Positions 16,803 to 25,255 of a stretch of 33,197 nucleotides of DNA are shown piece by piece (positions within the stretch are counted from its first letter, which is position 1; each line of letters opens with the position of its first letter). The stretch is from Agromyces sp. H66 (lineage in GTDB: Bacteria > Actinomycetota > Actinomycetes > Actinomycetales > Microbacteriaceae), in assembly GCF_004959775.1 (NCBI RefSeq), contig NZ_SJZG01000021.1, forward strand, positions 1 to 33,197, read 5' to 3'. A program made the translations under genes and the position numbers. Under the pieces are notes generated by a model. It saw only the letters and a program-made list of their open reading frames with translations, searched no databases and was not told where the DNA came from.

Positions 16803-17555
16803 TCACAGGCCACGTGGTTCGCGGTCGACTGTGCTCAGTAGTGCCAGTTCGTTCGCCCGGATTGTGGCTTCTACCCGGTCCTGATTGAACTCCCATATCG
16901 AAGCGAGCCACGGGTAGCTTTGCGAGATGTCCCACGGGTGGAGGCCCAAGCGTTGGGTTTGCGCAAATGGCCCGTCGGATTCGAGAACGATCCGGTCTTG
17001 AGGCATAGCGCTGACGAGGGTTCGACCCTTTGCACCGGCCAGCATGGCGGGGCCAACGCTGAACCAGCATCCGCGAAGCATTGCCCTCTCCAGTTGCGCG
17101 CGTGTGCCAGAGAACCAGTGAAGCACGGGAACTTGGACATTCGGGAACTGGTCAAGCAGATCGAGAACAGGATCAACGGCTCGTCGGCTGTGCACAGAGA
17201 TGAGCTTCTGGGGCCCTTGACTGCACGCGCCGAGAATGTGGCGGAAGACCGCGGTTTGGTCTGCCCACTGCGAGCGATGCTCAGGAGAGCCGTCAAGCCC
17301 TACCTCACCGACGAAAGGAGTCTCTGGGAGAAGTCGGTCGAATTGACTGAGTTCATGCTTTCGCTCACTGGCGAGCTGCGGATGCAGACCGAGCGCGGTC
17401 CTAATAGCTGACCGATCGATGGCAAGACGCGCCGTCCCCGTCCAGGCCGATGGCGTGGTTGTGACCGAGAGGAGCCCCACGCCACGGCGCTGGGCCTCGT
17501 CAGCTACCCAATGGGGTGAACGATATAGGTCAAGGTGGCAGTGGAAGTCAATCAC
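16803..17555 (-). CDS. qatD: Qat anti-phage system TatD-like nuclease QatD
   Basis: TatD-family metal-dependent DNase component of the Qat defence system, 250 aa. MIDFHCHLDLY gives the HxH metal pair (His5, His7); FVGEVGLDG carries the bridging Glu, SVHSRRA and VLHWFSG the later His residues, and IVLESDGPFAQ the final Asp, in place of the usual E-T-D of housekeeping TatD. Compared with TatD the protein is somewhat short and divergent, as QatD proteins are. ATG at 17555 overlaps the qatC stop by 4 bases (ATGA). It is last in the leftward qatA-B-C-D order. The operon upstream is interrupted in qatB, so expression may be reduced by polarity. Confidence 0.92.
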   Translation of the reverse strand: MIDFHCHLDLYRSPHWVADEAQRRGVGLLSVTTTPSAWTGTARLAIDRSAIRTALGLHPQLASERKHELSQFDRLLPETPFVGEVGLDGSPEHRSQWADQTAVFRHILGACSQGPQKLISVHSRRAVDPVLDLLDQFPNVQVPVLHWFSGTRAQLERAMLRGCWFSVGPAMLAGAKGRTLVSAMPQDRIVLESDGPFAQTQRLGLHPWDISQSYPWLASIWEFNQDRVEATIRANELALLSTVDREPRGL

Positions 17556-18829
17556 GCCTGGCCGTACCTTGTGTGCAGCTCGCCTAGTTCGTCGAGTCCA
17601 CGCCGGATCATGTCGCGAAGCTCCGCTCGATTCGAGATATGCGACGAACTCAACGCGGACCCCAGCCAGCGGTCGAACCCGTCCTGTTCCACGGTGAGAC
17701 GGGCGAGGGCGACCGAGCGGACGTCGTCGAAGGCCGCGTGATCTGAATCACGTCGGCTGAGGTCCTCGTAGACATATTGCGTTGGGTCTGAGTGCCCCCA
17801 TCGGATGAAGGAGGCGCGTCGAATCTGGCAGGGAACGCATCTTCCGCAGTGTGTGTAGTTGAAGCGTTGAAATCGCCCACAGCTCGTTGCGATGGGTGCT
17901 TCGGAAACAAGAAGGTCCTGGTCGAGGCACTCTCGAAGCATCTCGCCTTTCGTCTTCGCTGCGTATGGGTTGTCAATCCGCACGTTGATTCCGATGGCGT
18001 CCAGGACCCGCTGCATGCGGCCGAGAAAGTCAGGGTGCGCGGTTCTGGTGCTGAGGCTTCCGACCCGTGCGTTCGTAAGTGGCGGGTTGACTGCGATGAA
18101 GCCGTTCTCACAAATGAAAAGCGGGATAGTTTCCGAGTACGCGTATGAAAGAGACGAAGTCGCCGCGAGGACCGCGAACGCCAGGAAGATAAGTGACCGG
18201 GAACGTTGCGATGTCTCTTTCAGAACTCGTGGGGTACTCGCGTTGTGGTTGAGCTGCAAGTGTTCGAGTCCGCCGCCAATGAGCGAAGCGAATCGATTCT
18301 GCTTTTCTGCGTCGCCTCGGACGGTTTGGCTCACCGCAAATAGTGACCTGCCTTGGGAGGTGAGGTCGATGGCGCCGATCAGCGAGTCGAGTCCTCCGGA
18401 TAGGAGTGCAACGGCGTCTGATGTGGGGAACCGTGGCTTCTTTGGCTCAGTCGGGAGTGCCCCGCCGCCGCGGAACCTCAGTGACCAGCGGTCAGTGGTA
18501 AGGAACTGTAGAGCGTCCGCGAGGGAGTCGGCGTGGGGTGCCCAACGGTCGGGGTCGTGGAGCGCGATATCTAACTCAAACTCCCGGGTCCAACCGTCCG
18601 GACTTGATTTTCGGGGGCTAGCACCGTCTGCAACGACGACAGAAAGGGCGATTGCGAGGAGGTCCCACGCCGCCGGACTTGGCTGCAACTTGGCGCGCCG
18701 AATTGTCTCGACCGCCGACCAGCCCGCTGATGGCACCTGTCTCGATTCCGAGCGGCCAAATAGGAGGATTGGTGCAGCGGATTCGTCGAGGTGCTCGAGC
18801 GCGGAGTTCGGCCCGCTTATGTACTTCAT
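17552..18829 (-). CDS. qatC: Qat anti-phage system QueC-like protein QatC
   Basis: QueC-like ATP-pyrophosphatase component of Qat, 425 aa, about twice a housekeeping QueC. An N-terminal ~120-residue region typical of the defence version (EFELDIALHDPDRWAPHADSLADALQFLTTDRW) precedes the PP-loop ALLSGGLDSLIGAIDL near residue 143. The C-terminal half keeps a zinc-binding Cys cluster, TSCGRFQRF-NYTHCGRCVPCQIRRA. There is no queD/queE/queF neighbour, which argues against a queuosine role. It overlaps qatB and qatD by 4 bases each (ATGA). Family knowledge: QueC-like proteins in defence are thought to modify a partner protein rather than make queuosine precursor; QatB would be the partner. The gene itself looks intact. 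Confidence 0.93.
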   Translation of the reverse strand: MKYISGPNSALEHLDESAAPILLFGRSESRQVPSAGWSAVETIRRAKLQPSPAAWDLLAIALSVVVADGASPRKSSPDGWTREFELDIALHDPDRWAPHADSLADALQFLTTDRWSLRFRGGGALPTEPKKPRFPTSDAVALLSGGLDSLIGAIDLTSQGRSLFAVSQTVRGDAEKQNRFASLIGGGLEHLQLNHNASTPRVLKETSQRSRSLIFLAFAVLAATSSLSYAYSETIPLFICENGFIAVNPPLTNARVGSLSTRTAHPDFLGRMQRVLDAIGINVRIDNPYAAKTKGEMLRECLDQDLLVSEAPIATSCGRFQRFNYTHCGRCVPCQIRRASFIRWGHSDPTQYVYEDLSRRDSDHAAFDDVRSVALARLTVEQDGFDRWLGSALSSSHISNRAELRDMIRRGLDELGELHTRYGQA

Positions 18830-19237
18830 TCCGTGTACTCCTCGAACACCGACAATGTCTCGCGTAGAGCGTCGCGAGTGAGTCGTGCGACTCTCTCGGT
18901 GGATGGGGATTGATTGTGGGCCGCCAACTCACGGAACGCGGCCGCGACCTCCTCTGCGATGAACTCTCGGATGTACCCAAGCCGGCGCAGTCCGGTTGCT
19001 GCGTCGGGCGCTTTGTCCAGAATGGTCTTCTGCAAATCGAGGCAGAATCGGCCGAACACGTCACGTGCCGCGTACCTCTCGATCACGTACATACGCTGGG
19101 CGTCGTTCAAGGCCAGCAGGTCGGCGCCTGGGAACTTCGCGAGCAGGTCTGAGAGTGAGTCTCGAACTGCGAATCGCGATGCTTCTCTGTCTTGCGTACC
19201 GTCCGCTGGGCTCGTCGCGTCGACGATAGCGTCTAAG
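18826..19237 (-). pseudogene. qatB: qatB, 3' part (split by IS1380-family insertion)
   Basis: C-terminal portion of QatB, separated from its 5' part by an IS at 19238-20899. From the junction codon (GAC at 19233-19231) it encodes about 135 residues: DAIVDATSPADGTQDREASRF, then a helical region with SDLLAKFPGADLLALNDAQRM, ERYAARDVFGRFCLDLQ and REFIAEEVAAAFREL. The stop overlaps qatC by 4 bases. The reading frame stays open into the IS terminal repeat, where a GTG at 19248 could start a 140-aa fragment, but no ribosome site is seen. Together with the 5' part the frame is exactly continuous after removing the IS and one CTAAG copy. Confidence 0.88.
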
Positions 19238-19287
19238 CCTCGATCCACCGATCGGGTTTGAGTTGAGCACGGCGCGTTAAGCCGAGA

Positions 19288-19352
19288 ATGCCTGTCGGAT
19301 CAGGGAAAATTGAGCTTGCTTAGAGTCCAATTCCCACAGATCCGAGAGGCAT
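19288..19352 (+). promoter_or_regulatory. Stem-loop in IS copy 1 transposase leader
   Basis: ATGCCTGTCGGATC (19288-19301) pairs with GATCCGAGAGGCAT (19339-19352), 13 of 14 positions, ending 7 bases before the transposase ATG. The other IS has the same structure with different bases (see 29313-29376). It may limit transposase translation or read-through expression from outside the element. Confidence 0.6.
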
Positions 19353-19359
19353 CTCGTAG

Positions 19360-20757
19360 ATGCAATTCAAACATGCTCCGGCGGCCGTGTCAGTGTCATT
19401 CGATGACCCGAATCTCGTGTCGGCTGCGGGCCTGGTCCCGGTCATGCGGCTCGCCGAGCAGGCGGGCCTGCGTGAGCTCGCGAACACGTGGTTGAGCGTC
19501 CCGTCGGACAAGGGCGCCAACGCCGGGCTGAAGGTGACCTCACTCGTCGGCGGGATGGTCGCCGGTGCGGACTCGATCGATGACATGGCGCTGCTCCGCC
19601 ACGGCGGCATGCGCAAGCTCTTCACCACGCTGTACGCACCCTCGACGCTCGGCTCGTTCCTGCGGGCCTTCACCTTCGGTCACGTCCGCCAGCTCGACGC
19701 GGTCGCGTCCCGGTTCCTGGCGGGCCTGTCCGAAGCCGCACCCGTGCTCGGCGACGGGGCCGACGACGGATACGTGTTCGTCGATGTCGATGACACGATC
19801 ATCGAGGTCCATGGGCATCAGAAGCAGGGCGCCGGGTTCGGGTACTCCGGCGTCCGCGGCCTGAACGCACTCCTCGCGACGGTGGCCACGACGATGTCGG
19901 CACCGGTGGTCCTCGCCCAACGATTGCGCCGCGGCGGAGCAGGTTCACCGCGCGGCGCTGCCCGGCTGGTCCGGGACAGCTTGGCCACCCTCCGCCGCCT
20001 GCCCGGGATGAAAGGCGGCAAGGTGCTGCTCCGAGCCGACTCCGCGTTCTACGGCCACGCCACAGTGGCCGCGGCGATCCGGGCTGGTGCGGCGGTGTCG
20101 GTGACCGTCCGGATGGACCCAGCGGTCAAACGCGCGATCGCCGCGATCCCGGGCGATGCTTGGGAGGCGATCGAGTACACCGACGCCATCTACGACGAGG
20201 ACGCGAAGCGGTGGGTCTCTGCCGCGGAGGTCGCCGAGGTGCCGTTCACCGCGTTCACCTCACGGAAAAAGGCCGAGCACATCGTCGGGCGCCTGGTCGT
20301 GCGCCGCATCCCGGAACTGAACAAGAAGGACCTCGAACACCCGACGCTGTTCGACACCCACCGCTTCCACGCGTTCTTCACCACAAGCACCCTGGACACC
20401 GTGACCGCGGACAAGACCCACCGCGGCCACGCGATCATCGAGCAAGTCAACGCTGATCTGAAGAACAGCGCCCTGGCGCACTTGCCATCCGGGGTATTCA
20501 ACGCGAACGCCGCCTGGCTCGTCCTCGCCGTGATCGCGTACAACCTCACCCGTGCCGCCGCGAGCATCGCCGGTGCTGGCCTGGCCAAGGCCACCACCGC
20601 CACGATCCGCCGCAAAGTCGTCACAGTCCCGGCGCGGATCGCGTCCTCGGCGAGGCGAATCATCCTGCACCTGCCCGACCAGTGGCCATGGGAAACCGCG
20701 TGGACCACATTGTTCGATCATGTCGGCGGATCACCGCCACCGATCGCGACCACCTGA
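19360..20757 (+). CDS. IS1380-family DDE transposase (copy 1)
   Basis: A full-length 465-residue transposase of the IS1380 family. It shows FDDPNLVSAAGLVPVM at the N-terminus, the first acidic residue cluster DVDDTIIEVHG followed by GAGFGYSGVRGLNALLA, then RADSAFYGHATV, VSVTVRMDPAVKRAIAAIP and a late IIEQVNADLKNSALAHLPSG with the probable catalytic Glu. No frameshift is seen, so the element may be active. Start ATG at 19360 follows a short conserved AGGCATCTCGTAG leader shared with copy 2. It resembles but is clearly diverged from the second transposase (about three quarters of residues alike by eye). Confidence 0.95.
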   Translation: MQFKHAPAAVSVSFDDPNLVSAAGLVPVMRLAEQAGLRELANTWLSVPSDKGANAGLKVTSLVGGMVAGADSIDDMALLRHGGMRKLFTTLYAPSTLGSFLRAFTFGHVRQLDAVASRFLAGLSEAAPVLGDGADDGYVFVDVDDTIIEVHGHQKQGAGFGYSGVRGLNALLATVATTMSAPVVLAQRLRRGGAGSPRGAARLVRDSLATLRRLPGMKGGKVLLRADSAFYGHATVAAAIRAGAAVSVTVRMDPAVKRAIAAIPGDAWEAIEYTDAIYDEDAKRWVSAAEVAEVPFTAFTSRKKAEHIVGRLVVRRIPELNKKDLEHPTLFDTHRFHAFFTTSTLDTVTADKTHRGHAIIEQVNADLKNSALAHLPSGVFNANAAWLVLAVIAYNLTRAAASIAGAGLAKATTATIRRKVVTVPARIASSARRIILHLPDQWPWETAWTTLFDHVGGSPPPIATT

Positions 20758-20899
20758 CCATCCAGCCGATACCGGCGCAACCAGGACGACCAGTGGAACA
20801 CCCGGGCAATAGGTCCGGCGCTCAAGCGCGCCCACCCGACGACGAACCCGGCCGAATCGGAGATCAGCCACCCGTCACGGGTTCATCGGTGGATCGAGG

Positions 20900-21305
20900 C
20901 TAAGACGACGTTGACATCGTTCCCGCTCGCCAAGGCGATGTCGTGAAGCGACTCACCGCCCGGTGTTCGGGTTGATTGGAGCACGCCACTCAGGCGTCCA
21001 GCCGTCGCGGCGGTTCCGGCGAGTCGCCGCGCCATTGTGGAGCTGCCGCCGTAGCCAGACCTGACGTAGTGGCCAAGCGCACGACGGAGGTCTTGACTGT
21101 TGCCCGTGCGAACAAAGTTCCCCAAGGCCCTGCGACTATCGCGGAATCGCGCGGGCGGCGCGACGGGCGATGTCATTGGAGTGGGGTTCGCGTCATCCTG
21201 ATCATCGTTTGGTTCGTCGTTCTCGCCGGGATCGACCTCATCAGCCCAAGGCGGGACCAAAGCGACTCCCGCGCCAGGACCAGCGCTACTTTGCGACGTT
21301 CCCAC
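20900..21305 (-). pseudogene. qatB: qatB, 5' part (split by IS1380-family insertion)
   Basis: N-terminal 135 codons of QatB. GTG at 21305 gives M-G-T-S-Q-S-S-A-G-P-G-A-G-V, then VPPWADEVD, an acidic Asn/Asp-rich linker, RFRDSRRALGNFVRTG, RRALGHYVRSGYGGSSTMARRLAGTAATAG and SGNDVNVVL. The gene starts 20 bases inside qatA, so the two are translationally coupled. The IS ends at 20899; read-through adds five foreign residues before TGA at 20883, giving a truncated 140-aa product that keeps the conserved Met-Gly N-terminus. QatB is thought to be the partner of QatC; without its second half the system is probably inactive. Confidence 0.88.
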
Positions 21306-23157
21306 GCTTCTCCTTCCCCTCGATCGCCTTCTTCGTCGGCCCGTCGATGTCCGGAGACTTACCCCAATGCTCGAGAACTTCCGCTGCCCACGGCAAGGGG
21401 CGGATCTTGGGCACGATGCTCGCCCGGATCTGCTGCGCTGGCCGATCAAGGAGGAAGCCCGCCAGGCTACGGGCTTGGTTGGGATCGGCTTCCGCGAGCA
21501 CAAGGCAGGCGTCAAGGATGGGCGGGGCGCCCCACTCTTGCACCTGCCTCGCGCGGGCGATCACGCGATCCATCATGATGGTGAGCTCGGTTCGAGGAAG
21601 CGCCTTGAGCGAATCTGAAAGCGCGCTCGCCTCCTGCGGGCTTTCGAGCAGTGCGCGAAGCAAGTCGGCTGCTTCCGAAGACAGCCGGTCCTCGGCGGTG
21701 ATGAGCGGCGCCTGCTCCCGCCCCACGTAGAGAGCACCCCGCAGATCTTGATCGGCGAGCGCGGGCGGGAGCGCGAACCACTCTCGAACGAAGACAGCAC
21801 CCCAGGGATCGTCAGGCTCGAATTCGTCTCCCTTTGTCGCGGCTTCCTCCCACGGAGCCAGAATTCCGGGCTTCCCGTCGGCATCAGCATTGACGGCGGA
21901 AGTGAGTGCGGCGTATGCCGCGGGTGGCGCCACGCGTTCGAAGAGCAGCAGCTTGGCTAGAACTGCTTCGTCGACGCCGACGCCCTGAGCGGTCGAAATT
22001 GCCATGCGAATGGAGAGGGCATTGAGGAATCGCTTGATGAGACGGGGGTTACCAGCGATTTGTTCAGCCGTCGTCATGAGCGGCGCAAGGCGTTCGGCGG
22101 TCTCAAGGCGAGCAAGTAGCGCCGGCTTGAGGGTGATTCCGCAGTTGCTTACGAAGGAGCGGTCGACGCGCTTACCCTTCCACGATTCGCGAAGTTGACC
22201 AGCGATCGCCGAGCGCAGGGTGTCCTTCTCCTGCTGGTCAAGGTCGCTGTTTTCGATGAAGAGCATCATGAGGTAGGCGCGAACCTCTTGCGTTCCGAGG
22301 GCGGGAACGCGGATCGGGATCTGCACGAGCTTGTCAAAGTAGTTGGTTATGAGCTCATCATTCTCCAGCCCACCGAAGTGCTGCTTGACGGCGTGTTTGA
22401 TCATGTTGTCGTCGGCGGCAATAACAAACGCCGTGTTCTTTAGGAACAGAAACAGCCGGATCGCTTCGAGCGTCGAGATCGTTGTTCCTGGCATGCACCG
22501 ATCGAGGTCGTCAATCAGAACAACGAGCGTGACGTCGAGGGCCTTCAGCGCCGCTTCAAAAGAGTCTCGTAGCGCTTGAATCTCCTTCGGCGGAGACGAC
22601 TTCACTTTGGGTTTGAGGAGCGCTCGCCCGACGGCCGCGGCGCTAGACGCTGTCTCTTGGGCCTTCTCGACATCGTCACCGTCCAGGCCCCCATCCATCC
22701 CGTCCTGAACAAGGCCCGCTATCTCGCCAGGTAGTCCGATCGGGGGAAGCCCGAGCGCCATGGCTGCAGCGGGCAGTGCTACAAGCTTCGCGAGTCGGAA
22801 CCAGCGAACCCGGGTGAGGAATTCTCTTGCCTTGTCGACTCCAGTCTCCCGCTCCTCAGCTTCGGCCTCGAGTCTGTTTGCGATCACTTCGAGGAGCGCT
22901 GCGCGGGCGTCGTCGTACCCCTGATAGAGCCAGGCGTTGAAGTCGACGAACAGGTACTTCTCATCACCGTCCGTCGGTTGATGCTTCGCAAGGGATGCCC
23001 TCGTGAGCTTGATCATCGAGGACTTCCCGACGCCCCATGCGCCAGAGACGCCGATGGAGACTGGTCGACCATCGGCGCTGACGATGACTTCGGCGATGGT
23101 ATCTGCGACGCCCTCGAAGTTCAGGAAGTCACGATCGGTCTCATTGTCCGTCCACAT
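21286..23157 (-). CDS. qatA: Qat anti-phage system KAP-type P-loop ATPase QatA
   Basis: KAP-family NTPase, first gene of Qat, 623 aa. ATG at 23157 gives MWTDNETDRDFLNFEGVADT, the typical QatA opening, and a GGAGG lies 11 bases upstream; the frame stays open further up, but that sequence is non-coding in character. Walker A is GAWGVGKSSM (residues ~39-48), a hydrophobic segment (LAKLVALPAAAMALGLPPIG) splits the P-loop domain as in many KAP proteins, and Walker B is VTLVVLIDDLDRCMP. TAEQIAGNPRLIKRFLNAL is the conserved KAP sensor region. The C-terminal ~170 residues are helical. The stop overlaps qatB. Family knowledge assigns it an ATPase role in phage sensing or response; the mechanism is not shown by sequence. 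Confidence 0.93.
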   Translation of the reverse strand: MWTDNETDRDFLNFEGVADTIAEVIVSADGRPVSIGVSGAWGVGKSSMIKLTRASLAKHQPTDGDEKYLFVDFNAWLYQGYDDARAALLEVIANRLEAEAEERETGVDKAREFLTRVRWFRLAKLVALPAAAMALGLPPIGLPGEIAGLVQDGMDGGLDGDDVEKAQETASSAAAVGRALLKPKVKSSPPKEIQALRDSFEAALKALDVTLVVLIDDLDRCMPGTTISTLEAIRLFLFLKNTAFVIAADDNMIKHAVKQHFGGLENDELITNYFDKLVQIPIRVPALGTQEVRAYLMMLFIENSDLDQQEKDTLRSAIAGQLRESWKGKRVDRSFVSNCGITLKPALLARLETAERLAPLMTTAEQIAGNPRLIKRFLNALSIRMAISTAQGVGVDEAVLAKLLLFERVAPPAAYAALTSAVNADADGKPGILAPWEEAATKGDEFEPDDPWGAVFVREWFALPPALADQDLRGALYVGREQAPLITAEDRLSSEAADLLRALLESPQEASALSDSLKALPRTELTIMMDRVIARARQVQEWGAPPILDACLVLAEADPNQARSLAGFLLDRPAQQIRASIVPKIRPLPWAAEVLEHWGKSPDIDGPTKKAIEGKEKRGNVAK

Positions 23158-23415
23158 GACTGAAGTCGCCTCCTCGCGCGGGGTCCGCTCTGGCAGCGGC
23201 CTGAGCATGAGAATTCGCTCATCTTGCCACGCGACCGGGGTATTAGGTGGGCCGACTCTCGGATGCTTCTTGAACGCGACCCGCACCCAAAGCGACCGCC
23301 TACATGCCGGGCAATCAGTGCAGCTGGGTCCGGATGTGCCAGTCGGCGCGCCGGGGTCCGCTGAGGGATAACCTGCTAGGCCTGACTCGCCACGCACCCG
23401 CGCCGAGGACGTTAG

Positions 23416-23421
23416 TAGCGT
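23416..23421 (+). promoter_or_regulatory. Leaderless -10 box before the kinase gene
   Basis: TAGCGT is followed by six bases and the ATG at 23428, matching the spacing seen before tilS and two other genes of the element. It lies in the 270-base region (23158-23427) between qatA and the kinase, which must hold both divergent promoters. I cannot identify the qatA promoter with confidence; a TAATAC on the minus strand is a weak candidate. Nothing else is recognisable there. Confidence 0.5.
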
Positions 23422-23427
23422 GAGCTC

Positions 23428-25209
23428 ATGCCGCAGCACGAGCCACTCATCATCGACGGAGTCACCTACGAGCTCCAATCGACCTTGGGACAGGGCGGAT
23501 CCGCCGTGGTCTGGAAGGCTCGCCGCAGCCCTGACGACATGGTGGTCGCGGTGAAACGGATCCGTAAGGATTCCAACGAGAACTCCGCCCGCAACAAGCG
23601 TTTCGAGAGGGAAATCGAGTACGGCCAGACGGCCAGCCACCAAAACGTCGTGAAGATCCACGCGCGCTCGGACGACGCCAACTACTTCTACTACGTCATG
23701 GACTTCTACCCCGCCACGCTGCGGGACGTCATCCGCGACGAATCCGATGCCAACGTGCTCCTCAACTACACGCGCCAACTCTGCGATGCGCTCGCATACG
23801 TGCACGACGGCGGCATGGTGCATCGCGACCTCAAACCGGAGAATGTCCTCGTTGACCCCGCTGCGCACCGGCTTGTCCTGGCCGACTTCGGCATCGCGCA
23901 CTTCAAGGACTCTGCGCTGACCGAGCGGGACGACCTCTTGGTGAACCGGAACTACCTCGCTCCCGAGCAGATGGTAAAGAACAATGCTCAAAGCGTCGGC
24001 AAGCCGGCGGACGTCTTTTCGCTCGGCCTCGTCATCACTGAGATGTTCACGAAGCAGAACGCCAGAGGGAGACGGCACGCGCTTGTCCGCGATCACTTCC
24101 CATACTTGGCCGACCTCGACTTGATCATTGAAAAGATGATGCTCCAGGACGAAGCACAGCGGCTCCGCATTGACACCATCCGTGGCCTGCTCAGGATCAC
24201 GCTTCAACGGCTCGACTCCTCGATCAAGGAGAGAGCGGATGGGTTGCGCCCTAACGAAGCGCCCGCCGACGTCTCCTCCGACCAGGTCCAGTGGATCCTC
24301 GCCCGCGCCGCGAGGGATGTCTTGTCAGGGAAGCACGTCTTCGAGCGGGTCGCCGATGAGGAGCTCAGTCGATACAACCCCAACTATCATTGCGAGATTG
24401 CGTACCGAGTAAGCACAGGGCTGTTCAATACGTGTGTTCAAGCTGTTGTGTATGCGCTGTGCAAGGCGAAGTTCGACTACGAGGGCGCCGGGCAATGGGA
24501 CGAGCATGACGACGCTCTGGTGTCATCGACCGCCAAGCCAAAGCTTCAAAGCGAGCTGGAGGAGATTCTGGACGATTTCCCCATTCCGCATGGTTCGCTT
24601 TGGGATGGTCTGCCCCGCCAGTCGGCTCACCTATTCCGATTCTGCAAGGACTACCACTGCGTAGAACTCCTGGAGAGTATCCGCACCTCCGTCTATGGCA
24701 AGGATGTCGGCTCGCTGCGGACGAATCTGATCAACGCCCCGATCCTCTGGATCGTTCGCTGGTTGCGGGTGTACCTGGACACCGACTACCTGAGATTCGA
24801 AAGGATAGCTCGCGAGGAGATCGGTTTGGAGCGCCACTTGTCGGTGCTCTGGGATGAGACTCTTCCGTTGGATTCTGCACGCGAAGCAACGGGAGCGGAA
24901 CTGCTCACCGAGCCGCTAAACGCTGACGACGTCGCTGACACACTGGAGGCGCTTGAGGCGAAGTGGGATGTCACAGTCGGGGAACTCTTCGACGGGGACT
25001 ACTCGGTCATATTCCGGTCACTCAACGAGTACCGAGGCTTCCACGACGAAGTGCTCGGCCTTGCGGAACCGGGCTCCGTGTTCGAAGCCGACGTACTCGA
25101 ACTCCTCCGCCCTGAGGCCGAATTCGACGACCTCGTCGCACTCACTTGGAATCGTGACTTCGACGTCGCAGTCACGCTCGGGAAGATCGTCGGCACCCGC
25201 ACGCGCTAA
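23428..25209 (+). CDS. Cytoplasmic Ser/Thr protein kinase with unknown C-terminal region
   Basis: A 593-residue Hanks-type kinase. The kinase domain (about 10-270) is complete: glycine loop LGQGGSAVVWK (20-30), Lys43 in VAVKRI, catalytic HRDLKPENVLV with Asp134, DFGIAHF with Asp153, and LAPEQ (178-181) followed by ADVFSLGLVITEMFT. No transmembrane segment or PASTA repeats follow, unlike housekeeping PknA/PknB. The C-terminal ~320 residues (from about AADVSSDQVQWILARAARDVLSG) are predicted helical and I recognise no domain; FDGDYSVIFRSLNEYRGFHDEVL near the end looks conserved-like. It diverges from qatA in the cargo segment of the element, between Qat and the relaxase. A stand-alone abortive-infection or regulatory kinase is possible; nothing shows it is part of Qat. 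Confidence 0.9.
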   Translation: MPQHEPLIIDGVTYELQSTLGQGGSAVVWKARRSPDDMVVAVKRIRKDSNENSARNKRFEREIEYGQTASHQNVVKIHARSDDANYFYYVMDFYPATLRDVIRDESDANVLLNYTRQLCDALAYVHDGGMVHRDLKPENVLVDPAAHRLVLADFGIAHFKDSALTERDDLLVNRNYLAPEQMVKNNAQSVGKPADVFSLGLVITEMFTKQNARGRRHALVRDHFPYLADLDLIIEKMMLQDEAQRLRIDTIRGLLRITLQRLDSSIKERADGLRPNEAPADVSSDQVQWILARAARDVLSGKHVFERVADEELSRYNPNYHCEIAYRVSTGLFNTCVQAVVYALCKAKFDYEGAGQWDEHDDALVSSTAKPKLQSELEEILDDFPIPHGSLWDGLPRQSAHLFRFCKDYHCVELLESIRTSVYGKDVGSLRTNLINAPILWIVRWLRVYLDTDYLRFERIAREEIGLERHLSVLWDETLPLDSAREATGAELLTEPLNADDVADTLEALEAKWDVTVGELFDGDYSVIFRSLNEYRGFHDEVLGLAEPGSVFEADVLELLRPEAEFDDLVALTWNRDFDVAVTLGKIVGTRTR

Positions 25210-25242
25210 CTTCACGTCAGCCCAAATATGAATGGACGTATG

Positions 25243-25255
25243 CTACCGTAGGTAG
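25243..25255. promoter_or_regulatory. Palindrome upstream of the relaxase gene
   Basis: CTACC-GTA-GGTAG is a perfect inverted repeat of 5-bp arms, overlapping a TATGCT -10-like box at 25239-25244 and abutting the operator-like 15-mer. It may be an operator, or part of an oriT, which often lies just upstream of a MobF relaxase. No nic site can be assigned from sequence alone. Confidence 0.45.

Larger units (their letters stand above)
19238..20899 (+). mobile_element. IS1380-family insertion sequence, copy 1 (in qatB)
   Basis: A complete 1662-bp IS. The terminal inverted repeats are perfect over 15 bp: CCTCGATCCACCGAT at 19238-19252 and its complement at 20885-20899. It is flanked by a 5-bp target duplication CTAAG (19233-19237 and 20900-20904). 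One transposase gene reads right, opposite to the qat operon. The intact duplication shows simple transposition with no later rearrangement. Confidence 0.95.

Noticed and set aside
16803..18829. Housekeeping TatD and queuosine-pathway QueC.
   Set aside because: No queD/E/F partners, QatC is about twice QueC length, and the tightly overlapping A-B-C-D order with a KAP ATPase is that of Qat.
23158..24207. Extension of qatA upstream to about 973 residues.
   Set aside because: The extra part is antisense to the kinase domain and the intergenic region; the typical QatA opening MWTDNET with an upstream GGAGG fixes the start at 23157.
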